A DNA stretch of 64,000 nt from Neckera pumila (Eukaryota > Streptophyta > Bryopsida > Hypnales > Neckeraceae). Location of the stretch: assembly GCA_963969595.1 (NCBI GenBank), contig OZ018416.1, forward strand, positions 1,318,065-1,382,064, written 5' to 3'. Of the stretch, positions 12,297 to 22,576 are shown piece by piece. Each line of letters starts with the position of its first letter. Positions within the stretch are counted from its first letter, which is position 1. The notes beneath the pieces were generated by a model. The model made no database searches. It was not told the origin of the DNA and was given only the letters and a program-made list of their open reading frames with translations. A program made the translations under genes and the position numbers.

Positions 12297-13254
12297 TACT
12301 GTACAGTACCCCAAAGAAAGAGTACATAACTTCCAGTTTAGTGCCTAAAGGCTTAATTTCGAAATCAGATTTAGAGGATGATCCATTGAGATTTTGAAAA
12401 AAAAATTTGAACAAAAATAGCTCAAAATTTATAGGAGAACAACTTTTGGTTCTTGGCAAAATAGCATATTGTGCATTCGTAGTGAGTGATTGATGGACAA
12501 AGTGGAATATTGTACGTTCAAAGGTAATTTTTTCAAATCATATTTACTACACCTGTTACTAAGATTTTGAAATTACTTTTTGAAAGGAAACAACTCAAAA
12601 TTTACAAGAGAATAACTTCTATTTTAAGCTCAAAAGCTTATCATGCCTCAATGGTTCACAAATGAAGCCCAAACAAGTGGACCAATCTCACCATTGTCAT
12701 AGTTCAAAAGGTAATCCATAGTTTGGACTATCAATCTTGCAGTACTGCAAGAAGTTGTTTGTATACAACAAGTAGAAGCTTGCAAGGCTAGCTTTTGCAA
12801 TACAGCACTAGCATTGGATGATAGAAGATTGGAAACAAATTATTTGGTCAGATGAGTTATCTTTTGAGATTGGTCCACTCGTTTGGGCTTCATTTGTAAA
12901 CCATTGAGGTATGATAAGCTTTTGAGCTTAAAATAGAAGTTATTCTCTTGTAAATTTTGAGTTGTTTCCTTTCAAAAAGTAATTTCAAAATCTTAGTTGA
13001 TATAGTAAATGTGATTTGAAAAAATTACCTTTAAACATACAATATTCCACTTTGTCAATCAATCACTCACTACAAATGCATAATACGCTATTTGGCCAAG
13101 AACAAATGTTGTTCTCTTAGAAATTTTGAGCTGTTTTTGTTCAAAAAGCTTTTTCAAACTCTCGATGAATCATCTACTAAATCTGATTTTGAAATGAAGC
13201 CTTTAGGCACCAAACTAGAAGTTATGTACTCTTTCTTTGGGGTACTATATAGTA
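12297..13254. mobile_element. Long foldback (near-palindromic) element inserted after the STIL-like gene
   Basis: The left arm (about 12297-12690) and right arm (about 12867-13254) are reverse complements over nearly 390 bp, with a ~175-bp spacer. Outer ends read tactgtacagtacccc and its partner ggggtactatatagta. The element has no ORF. It starts 57 bp after the gene's stop codon, so a read-through 3'UTR would contain a very long hairpin. The flanks match a sequence near 61.76-61.87 kb that lacks the element (an empty site), which supports movement. Confidence 0.75.
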
Positions 13255-13350
13255 TGGGTATTTAGTGAAGTTACATGAAGAGGATAAGATTCTGACAAAT
13301 GCGCAACAAAGAGGGAAACATTTAGTGGCTTAATATTTTAGTTTTCTTTG
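13255..13350 (+). repeat. Segment duplicated at 61.76-61.86 kb
   Basis: About 95 bp directly right of the foldback (tatgggtatttagtgaagtt through ttttagttttcttt) matches, with about ten changes by eye, the reverse complement of about 61767-61861. One reading frame is shared in both copies (YGYL-KLHEEDK-LT-AQQRGKH), with a 3-bp indel rather than a frameshift. Whether it was ever coding is unclear. It may simply be the shared 3' flank of a repeat. Confidence 0.6.
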
Positions 13351-13735
13351 TAGTTTTGCATGCAGAGAAGGTAAGTACACCTAATTTCGACCCCTTTCTA
13401 AATTGAACATTCGAGATATTTTTCTAAAATGTATTTTAAGTATTCATGAGAGTCTATGGTTAGGGTTCTTTCTTTTTCCGGAAAGAAAGGTGACCATTAA
13501 AAAGAAAATAGGTAGAAGACATCAATTTGGCTCTTGTCTATGGTCGGTTTTAGAAACACTTCTTTTCAATACTTTAGAAATTTGTAGTTTATTCACAAGG
13601 TGTCCCAAAAAAATATGTTCTAAGCAAATCTAGAATCCTCTTTTTACTACCAACAAGGAAAAAAAAAACTCAATATAATAATATGAATCATATTGAAATG
13701 CTTTTTTGTGCAATCTTAGGTGCACGTCACTTTAA

Positions 13736-14650
13736 CCCCTAAAGTTCCATGACTATGTTTTAACCAAAAACACTCAAAAACTGCCATTTTTATTACAAGT
13801 ACCCAATTTTTGAAAAAGAAACTTTTTCTAACATATGTAACCGTAGGCCTTGCAGTATGCTGACTTCAGAATATGTGGTAAAAAATTCAGAAATTTCCAT
13901 CACAGGGATTGCAAGGTATAAGCATTCAAATTTACTGAAATCATTTTTGTGGCTTGCAAAAAACAGGCAGCTGCACTTCAGGAGCTCACTTTTTGATGAA
14001 AAAATGTCCAAAATGGTGGTGCTTCTTTGGATTCATTTTTCTAGACAAGTTGGCTACATGCTTGAAAGATTTCACTTCATTTAGAATTGTACAGCATATA
14101 GGAAAAAAAATAGTAAGTAGATTGTAGTTGAGAATGATTCAAAATACTAAATTGTCAAGAAATTAATTATGGAATGCAATCCCAATGGTTACAATGTTTT
14201 AATAAACAATCTACACCCTAAAATTTTCTTTTTTTCAACAAATATTGAAAATTGAGTAAGATAAAGGACTTCAAAGTTTATTTTAGACAGTAGAAAATCC
14301 ATAACTGCCCGCAAACAAAAAATCTACATAACTTTTGACTCATTGATCAAAATGGAATGATTCAAAGTTTTTTACATATATGACTCTTGAAAACCAATTT
14401 CAAATTTTTATTTCTGAAAAAAGTGATTTTTTCTGATCTACCCGAACTATCGAGTTATAAAAAAAATTAACATATTTGACCATAACTTTTTATTCACATT
14501 TCCAAATGTCATGAAATTTAGTGCATATGAAAGATATTACTTGCGCCCACCTTCTATTAAAATTTCAACCTAAAATATGGAAATCTCTAATCACAAGTAC
14601 CTACCCAAAATTTCTATACAACCAAAAAACGCATGTTGGTCCTTTAGGAG
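13736..14650 (-). mobile_element. TTAA-flanked MITE, copy A (915 bp)
   Basis: Flanked by TTAA at 13732-13735 and 14651-14654. The left end is CCCCTAAAGTTCCATG and the right end is TTGGTCCTTTAGGAG. It is nearly the reverse complement of copy B at 47307-48218 over its whole length, including internal phrases such as 'gtaggtacttgtg'. No transposase ORF; the open frames inside are fortuitous. Confidence 0.8.
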
Positions 14651-16659
14651 TTAAATGCCATTGGTATTTGGCTCAATGGATTCTTTGGATTATCAGCAAA
14701 CTATTTTCACAATTTTTTGTTGATTTGTTTGTTTGGGTCTCAAAATTAGCAAAAAGAATGGAGAACACCACAAATGTACTTCCCACTATAGTATCTCGGT
14801 ACTAAAGCTCCATGTACATTAATTCTCCATGATGTATAGATGAATTTTATATGTGAGGATTCTAGAGGGGAGAAGGTAGCCTTTCTGAAGGCTATTGAAT
14901 GCTATGAAATGAAAAGAAGGAGTAAACGAGACAAAAATATATTGAAAAATGAAGAAAAAGGTATTTATTCATTGAATTACTAAAAATAAAGTTTTTACAT
15001 ATGAACAAAAAAATCTTATATTAGGTAGTGAATCATCAAATAAAATGCAACTAAATAGTTGTGTCATTTGGCAATTCAACTATAAGACGTTTTTTGACAT
15101 AATTGAAAAAGATGTTTCTTGACATATTTTGACCCATAACATTCACATAATGCATTTGGACTAGGAATTCTACTTTAAAAATAAAGAACATTATCAATTT
15201 TTTAAGCATTTAATAGGTGAACAGTAATCCACTGCAACGACCTTGCAATGAACGGATTTGAGTGGCTACGTCCTTCTCAAGGCTTCTTAGTAATTATCTA
15301 CACTAAATATATTTGACAATAATCTAAGGTGGGCGTTAATACAAAACAAACTAAAAAATATAGGATTGTTTGCTTTCAGTGTTGAGGTTTGGCCTAAGAA
15401 ATCTCTATATTACTACATGCACTTGCACCGGTGTAAAGCGCACAATTTATTGCTTTGACACAAGATTATGTCCTTGATACAACTAATAAATCAAGAGCTT
15501 TCTACAAATGCCATTCCACTCAATAAAGGCAGACGTTGCCTCATATTCCCAACATCCAAGCTCATGTAGTTATTAAAATTATAATTCATATGCTTATCAC
15601 ATTAGAATGAAAAGCATATGAGATATCATTTGAACCAATTATATGAGCTTTGATGAGCCAAGGCTTATAACATTGTGCAAGCTTAGAGAGTGACAAATCA
15701 AAGCTTTCAAGCCTTGCTGAGTCATAAAGATTCAATGGATTGATGATCCTCTACTTGCTACAATTTGATACTGTGCTTGCAAGACATAGCAGTAGATTGT
15801 AATTCATTAATTAGTCTCTTAGTTGCCTATTTATATTAGCAAATTTGTGATCTATAAAATGAAAATTTGTGATCTATAAAATGAAAAAGTTAGCCTCCAT
15901 AATCAAAAAATATGCATGTGGGCTATCTTTAGGTAGTACAACACTCCCAAAATACTTCTATTAATATTTCTTTGCTAATAGTTGCTTGCAAGGAGTGGTC
16001 ATTTGTCTATAGTGAACCAATTTTTCTTCTACATAGATTGTGATGTCATTGCAAACAATGGCATGGAAGTAGTGATAAACATCATCTGTGGTAATTCAAA
16101 AGGCCTCCCAATTTGTGAAAGGTCACCAAATGTTTGTTTTAGTGGCAGTAGTCTCTTGTAACTTATAAGGTCTTCTATGTTGTCTCTTAACGTTCACATT
16201 GTTGACGAAGTCATCGGGCACTTGCTCACTCCTCTCAGACCCTATTTTTTCCGTCCTTCTAAGTTGCCTCTTCACAACTACAACATCCCTAGTTACATGA
16301 CTCTGCGACAATTGTTGAAAACAATACAAAAAAGCTTTTTCAATTCTGCTTCACGTTCTTTATGACTGAATGGCCTTGTAAACCTTTTTAGAAGAACTTG
16401 CATTCTAACCATAGTGAAAAAATGCAATATCCACAAACTCTAGACCTTGAATGAATTTGAAGGCTACCAAAATTATCAATTTTCTCCTATATACTCTTCT
16501 TCATTAGTTGCTCTCAAAAAAATCCTCTCTTTGCATTCTTTTGATTTTCTTGCAAAACAAAATTGTCAACACCGCGTCTTGGATCTACATCTATACCTCT
16601 TTGCGCTCTCTCTAAAAGCATGCATAATTGAAAAAATTTCATCCAATTTAAAGTCACAA

Positions 16660-16682
16660 CAACAACAACGACAACAACAATA
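16660..16682. repeat. (CAA)n microsatellite
   Basis: An imperfect run of caa triplets with one cga interruption. Confidence 0.8.
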
Positions 16683-16892
16683 ATTATGCACACAACCTAC
16701 ATAAGTGCAAATTTTGACACCTTCCGTCAAAGAAAATTCAAAATAGATTGAATTCCATTAATGATACCCTATACTCTATTTTGCATCAACATCTTATGAA
16801 CCAGCTAATTTTGCAAGAATTAAACGTTCTAAGCGTTTGGTAAAGAGCGCAAAACTTATGAATATTGAGTAAGCTGCAAATATTGGTATTGA

Positions 16893-17085
16893 TAAAGCCC
16901 TAAGTAGCGCGGTAAAGGTGTGAGGACCTTGTTGCTAAAGGTCATGAAAGATTTGGTAAAGCCCCTAGTACTGCGGTAAAGTTGTGAAGACCCTGTTGCT
17001 AAAGGTCATAAAAGATTTAATAAAGCCCCCTAATACCTCGGTAAAGTTGTGAGGACCCTACTGGTAAAGGTCACAAAATATTCCA
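16893..17085. repeat. Tandem repeat, ~65-bp unit x 3
   Basis: Three consecutive copies of a unit of the form ataaagccc-ctaatac-gcggtaaagttgtgaggacc-tgttg-taaaggtca-aaagatt are visible. Units differ by a few bases each. No coding role is evident. Confidence 0.8.
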
Positions 17086-18134
17086 AATCTTGTGCAATGA
17101 AATTCTAAAAATTCTAAGTTGAGTTGATGAAAGAAAATTCAACCAAAAAGAAAAGAATTTCATAAGGAGTCTAACAAATTCAACCATGGCAATGTATGGT
17201 AATTCTAGTTTATACATCCTACACGGTTTGTTAATTTTATCCCCTACCATCCCATATGTATATAAAAAGCTTGTTTTTTCAATTGAAAACACAAACCATG
17301 AATGGCTTTGAAGCAAACTGAGGTAATTTAGCAATAGAATTCATTATTTTTTCAATGAACTGAATGCCTTTTTTCTTTGAAGTTTTATTTCAAGGTACAA
17401 TTTTTTTTTTGCTTCTGACCTAGTCAATGTGTAATTGCAACCTTTGCAACCCATTGAATTGTATTCAGTTTTTTGACACATTGTGTTGCGTATCTTTTTA
17501 GTAATTGATGGGGATGAAATGATGTAGAATATTCCACATCACTCCGTTGAGGGGAAGGCAGTACTACAGACTAGTACTACAGACTACTATTGAATATGGA
17601 ATAAGAATTTATGTATTTTGTACTAAGATATCGGAAGTTCATGGACTGATTGGATTTTTCTTCCCTCTATTTTGTATTTTAGCCCCCTCTTATTTGTTGA
17701 AACTACTTAAATATATTGAATTGAAAGGTTATGGAATAAGGTTGAGAAGTCAAACATGCACAAATTTCAAATCTGCACCTTTGAGGGCAGCAATTAGTTT
17801 TACATCAATCTAAAATAAATGCAACAATTAAGTGCCATTGCAAGATATCCTTTTCTTTGGTCAAGAACCAAAAAAATTGCAATTGTAAGGCAAAAATCTA
17901 ACATTCTAACTACTAATGTCAATAATTTAATCCCTAAAAGCCAAACAACATTTTTTTGGCAACATAGCAATTTTAGGCAGCTCACTAAGAATGGAACTTT
18001 TGCTTTTTTGCTTTGAAATTATCAAACAATATCTGTTCAAAGAATAGTTTTAAGGTACGATAATTTTCATAACTTTTGATTACAAGGTTAAAAAGTTATT
18101 ATAAGATATTTTTTTCTACTGCTCAATTGCTTCT

Positions 18135-19186
18135 TGTGAGTGCTTTATATCCACCCTAGGTATTAAACAAGCACAACCAGGTTCTTAATTTTAAGTTGTA
18201 AAATCTCCTATGTGGGTGCCTAAGCATGGTCCATTGTTCCTTCTAAGAAAAAGACCTTTCTATTTGTCTAATTGATGTGAACTACAAAAGGAACCAACTA
18301 ATAACTAAAAACAAAACCAACTTTGGCCAAATGGCCAACTAAACAAGGAGTCCTTGTTTTCAAGGCAAAAATCTCAAAGATGAAGGATATCAATCATTAG
18401 TTGTAGATAAGATCATTCTATTTAAAAAAATATGAATCTCATTCAAATTTGATGTTCTAGAGAAAATTATGGCTGGATAAAGTTTGGCCTTTAGAAGGGC
18501 ACTTCAAACTTCATCCGAAGATTTCTATAGACTATTCAACTAAAATTGACTTTGGATTTTGGATATGGTTTTCAGATGGCATTTAATATCGAAGTCCTAA
18601 AATTTGACCTTGGATGGAAAGAATCTCCCCAGTAAGTTCATCTGATGTCCATTCTAAACTTCATCTTTCATTATCTTATGGATTTTTAGGTGGTTTCCTA
18701 AGTACAAACTAGTGTTGGACCCCCCTAAACTTGCTCTTGGAAGCAAAAGATGTTGATTTCTTTAAGCAAAGGTTGGAAGTAGCACTTCACCACTTGTACC
18801 TTCATGGGATCATTGAGTCTTTGGATGTTTTGAAAGGTAATGGTGACTTTCATAGCAGGGAAGGGGGGGGGGGGGGGGGGGGAACACTAGGATTGATGCT
18901 GCATCTCTCAAGTCGTGGCTTTCCAAATTCCTTCACGGGGTGTTCCTTCTTTGAGACATTAGGCTGGCACGTTGGTTCTTCAAATGTTTAGATGCCTCCA
19001 ATCTCCACGCCTTTTGGTTTGGTGAAAGTCCTTGAGATTGGGAGTTGATAGCTATTTCTCCACTCTTCCTTTGCCAATAATCTAAGAACTCTCCGTGTAG
19101 CTCCTCTAGGATTTCCTAGTAAGATAGTGTGAGTGTTTTGATCTCCACCCAAAAGACCAAACAAGCACAACCAGGTTCTATAGTAA
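18135..19186. repeat. Short direct repeats bounding ~1 kb (possible LTR-type remnant)
   Basis: A ~45-bp sequence starting tgtgagtg and containing aaacaagcacaaccaggttct occurs at 18135-18186 and again at 19138-19182. A related inverted copy lies at about 53100-53190. This could be a decayed LTR/TRIM element, but similarity beyond the first 45 bp is weak and no PBS or PPT is obvious. Confidence 0.35.
18863..18882 (+). repeat. Homopolymer run of 20 G
   Basis: Twenty consecutive G follow 'gcagggaa'. Together with the preceding GGG it could form a G-quadruplex. Length in an assembly is error-prone. Confidence 0.85.
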
Positions 19187-21646
19187 TTTAGTGAATTCTA
19201 CGGGTGATTGGCTGTAGTAAACGAGCTGCCTTCCAAGCAATGGAGCTTTTTTACCACAAGTGTGAGTAGCTAAGTAGAAGTTGAAGGATGATTGATTTAA
19301 TTCTAGGTTTTTTCCTAGTTTGAAGTATTATCTTATCCTAAGCGTTCAGTTGTCGTTTAATTAAGTCAATTCTATGTGAGTTCTAATCTAGAATACGTTT
19401 TGTTGTACTTGTAACTTTACTTTTCTATCAAATTTAAGTTTTTATTCTATCTTCCTTTGTTAATCAACCTCTATCCAGTTTCTATTATTACTATTCTAAT
19501 TCGATTTAAAGAATTAAGGATTAGTTCAAATTTGCAAAATCTTTGGTAAAATTTGACCGATTTAGCGGTTCATCAAAATTTATCCTAGATTTTTATCTTT
19601 TCTTAAGGATTTTACCTATCTTATTAAATTATTCTAACTAAAATTTTCTACTCCCGTCAAAGTTCAATGACCTAAAGTTAAAAGGGTCTTCTAGTGAATT
19701 TTGACTGATTAACAATTCATCTAAATTTACCTTGAGTTTTTACTCCTCATGGTAAATTATTTTAACTCCTCTTATAAATTTTCTACCTTTGTTTAAAAGC
19801 TCAATTACTTTAGGTTAAAAAGTTTTAGTAAATTTTGACTGATTTACGGTTCCTCAAAATTTACTTTAACTTTTAACTCTTTTTAATGTAAATGGGAATT
19901 ACTAATTACTTTTAACTTTCGTCCTAATCATTCCTTTTGTTTAATTCTAAGTTAGATTATTGATCAATTTTACGACAAATTGTGGTAAAATTCCTATGGT
20001 TAATTTCTTGTTGATTCTTACTAGGTTGGTTAAACTAAATTGACGTGGTTATTATTTTTCTATTGCCAAGGTCAAAACCAAAATTAACTTAATTAATCCA
20101 AAGTAAAGGTTGTTTAGGTGAAATTCGGTTTCACCTAATTCTTATTTACTTCGGAAGAAAACTTAACTTGAGTTTAATCTCTTTGGGTTTCTACTTTAAA
20201 TTCTTAAGGTCATAATTTTCTACTCAATTTTCTACTCTAATTTAGATCCTAAATTCCCTTAGGATATCCTTTGGATGATCTCCTAATTTTTCATTCGTTT
20301 CTTATGTGGACTTCATTCTCTCACTACTTTCTCAATTTTTATCGGATTTTTATGTTTAATATATTTTCGGAAAGCTAAAAGAAATTTCTATTTAATTTTA
20401 AATTCTAATTTTGCTAATTAAATCTTTCTAAGGTCTGATTCTAAGTCCTAATTTCGGCTCTAGGTTTTTTAAAACAAATCAACTTAATTAAAAATTAAAA
20501 CACAATTAGAGAGTAAAGATTAAGTACATACCTTGAAATCATCGATGGTCTCGTGCTCCATATGGATCGTGAAGTCCATCCCTTGTCGATGCGCTCCCTC
20601 CATGTCTTGTTTATTTTCAATCTTTGATATTTGGAAGTAAATTGGTCAATTAGTGGTTATTCCACAACTACCTTCCTTTTCCCAATCTTTTGATATTTGA
20701 TTTCTCTTATTATTCTTGATTTGATTTTTTATTGTTATCCAAGGAAAATCCTAAAAAATTCCAATCTCTAATGGTCTCTAAAATGTTTTATAAGTCAAAT
20801 TTATCAAATTACCTTATTCTAAATTTCCTATGGTCTAAATAATTCTAGGTGTATTTTTAATTATCTTTTATCGGTTCTTATAGTAGTATTTTTTCCTCCA
20901 CTAAAGTCTTTGTTTTTTCCAAAGACAATTCTTTGGAAAAAATCTAATATTCTAGAATATTGCTAATTTATCTGTGAAGCCAATTATAATTCAACCAAGC
21001 AAATGCAAATTTTAGCTAAATTCTAGAATCTTGTAAAGTCTTCTTTCACTCCTTTCTAAGGTCCTTCCTTCTTGTCTTTTAAGGTTGTATTTTTCAAAGG
21101 CAAATCTTCGAAAATCTAGCCTTTTTAAACTTGATCTAATCTAATTGTAGGTCAAATTCAAGCCACTAAGGTTTCCTTAACTTTTTCCCAATTTAACTAA
21201 TTCTAGAACTAATCTAAGTCAATTGATTCTTTATTTTGTTTTTTATGTATTGACTTTGAAATCTATACTAAATTATGTCAAAGTCCTTGGGTTTAATTAC
21301 AAAGAGCGTACCTTGACTTTTTTTGTCCACCTTCTCTTCCCTCCTATACAGATATGAATTCCAAGTTATAGTTGCATTTGAATTCTTTCGTTCCAGTTGT
21401 CGGGTTACTGATAGTATGCTACTGAACGGAGCAAACTTCAATCTGCCTTGCGAGCCTGGAGTGCAATTCCGAATTCTGATATGTCTGAAGCTTGACTGGA
21501 GCGTAATTGAGACTCTGGTTTTGGTAGTCACTATACTAGACCGGTTCTGATGGGTCCAAGTTTTACTACTTTACTTTTGTCCTCACTAAGTGGCCCTCAA
21601 AGGGACTGATTTGGCTCTGGGGTTCGGTATAGGCCCTTGTTTTCTC
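19187..21646. other. AT-rich spacer, degenerate repeated module
   Basis: Several loosely similar blocks of the type 'aaattttgactgatt-a-ggttcatc-aaatttac' occur at about 19530, 19700 and 19840, with diverged reverse-complement relatives near 41.9 and 52.9 kb. No gene is supported. Open frames at 21268-21550 have no recognisable domain. Confidence 0.4.
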
Positions 21647-21650
21647 TTAA

Positions 21651-22572
21651 CCCCTAAAGGACCGGTTGTCCCCTCAGGGGACAATTTGGGTCCGGGCAGG
21701 TTCCTACGATCTCAATTTTTAGTAATATTTTTTGGGATTTTTTGAGGTTGTGTATTTTTGCGAGATCTTTGCGAATATATAACTTTTATTTTAATTGATG
21801 CCCAGGAGCAAAAGTTATGACACAATAAGTAAATTTGGAATTTTGCGGGCAGCCCCAAAAAAATCACAAAAAGTCAAAATAATTTTTTTTCAAATTTTTC
21901 CTCAAAGATTATATTTTTGTCTACATGTGAAGCTTTGTTTCATTCAATTTGGACTAATAATGAGAAAGTTATGGACAATCTTAGTTTTTCGGGCAATCTA
22001 AGCATCTCCTTGAAAAAATAAGCTGTAGAATTCATTTTTGAATGCAATTTTGAGAATTTTTCAAATTTTTGGTTAGACAGGGTCAGATTTTCTTGCTAGA
22101 ACAATCTCACCGTTGGGATTATTGTGATTCAATTCCATCTAAAAGCTATTAACAATTTAGTTTTTTCTTCAATCTTGTATCCACCTCTACTTAACAATTT
22201 TTTAATGAGTGAAAATTAAGTTATTTTTTTCTTAAATTTTTTTGGTAGATTCTCAACTCAATTACTTAACATAAATGAGTAGAAAATTGAAATCAATAGT
22301 GCAAAAAATTTGAACTAAAAAGATTCAAAGCCAAAAAATCTAGTCAAGCAAGGTGGAAAAAAACTTATTTTCTTCACTTTAAATGCATATATCTTGCAAT
22401 CTACATGGTCAAAGTTTCTGAAATTTCTTCCACATATTCATATACTAGTCAAGTGTAAGATCTTACGGCTAGATATGCAAAAAAAAAAAATTCTTAAACT
22501 CTTTTCTCTTTGCAATAGAAATGACAGTTTTGAATGGTTTTTGGTTGGAAAATCACCTTGGTCCTTTAGGGG
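21651..22572 (+). mobile_element. TTAA-flanked MITE, copy C (922 bp, reference copy)
   Basis: TTAA at 21647-21650 and 22573-22576 flank termini CCCCTAAAGGACC and GGTCCTTTAGGGG, perfect inverted repeats of 13 bp. Just inside the left end is a small hairpin, ttgtcccctcaggggacaa. A block 'gggcaggttcctac' follows. The right part carries 'gaaatgacagttttgaatgg', seen in almost every copy. TTAA target duplication with CCY-type ends is the hallmark of the piggyBac superfamily. No transposase is encoded. Confidence 0.85.
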
Positions 22573-22576
22573 TTAA

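Larger units (their letters stand above)
14655..18134. other. AT-rich spacer with dispersed repeats
   Basis: 14656-14905 repeats the sequence at about 1190-1455. The remainder shows no recognisable gene. Short microsatellite-like CAA tracts occur at 16660-16682 and a short tandem array at 16893-17085 (listed separately). Confidence 0.5.
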
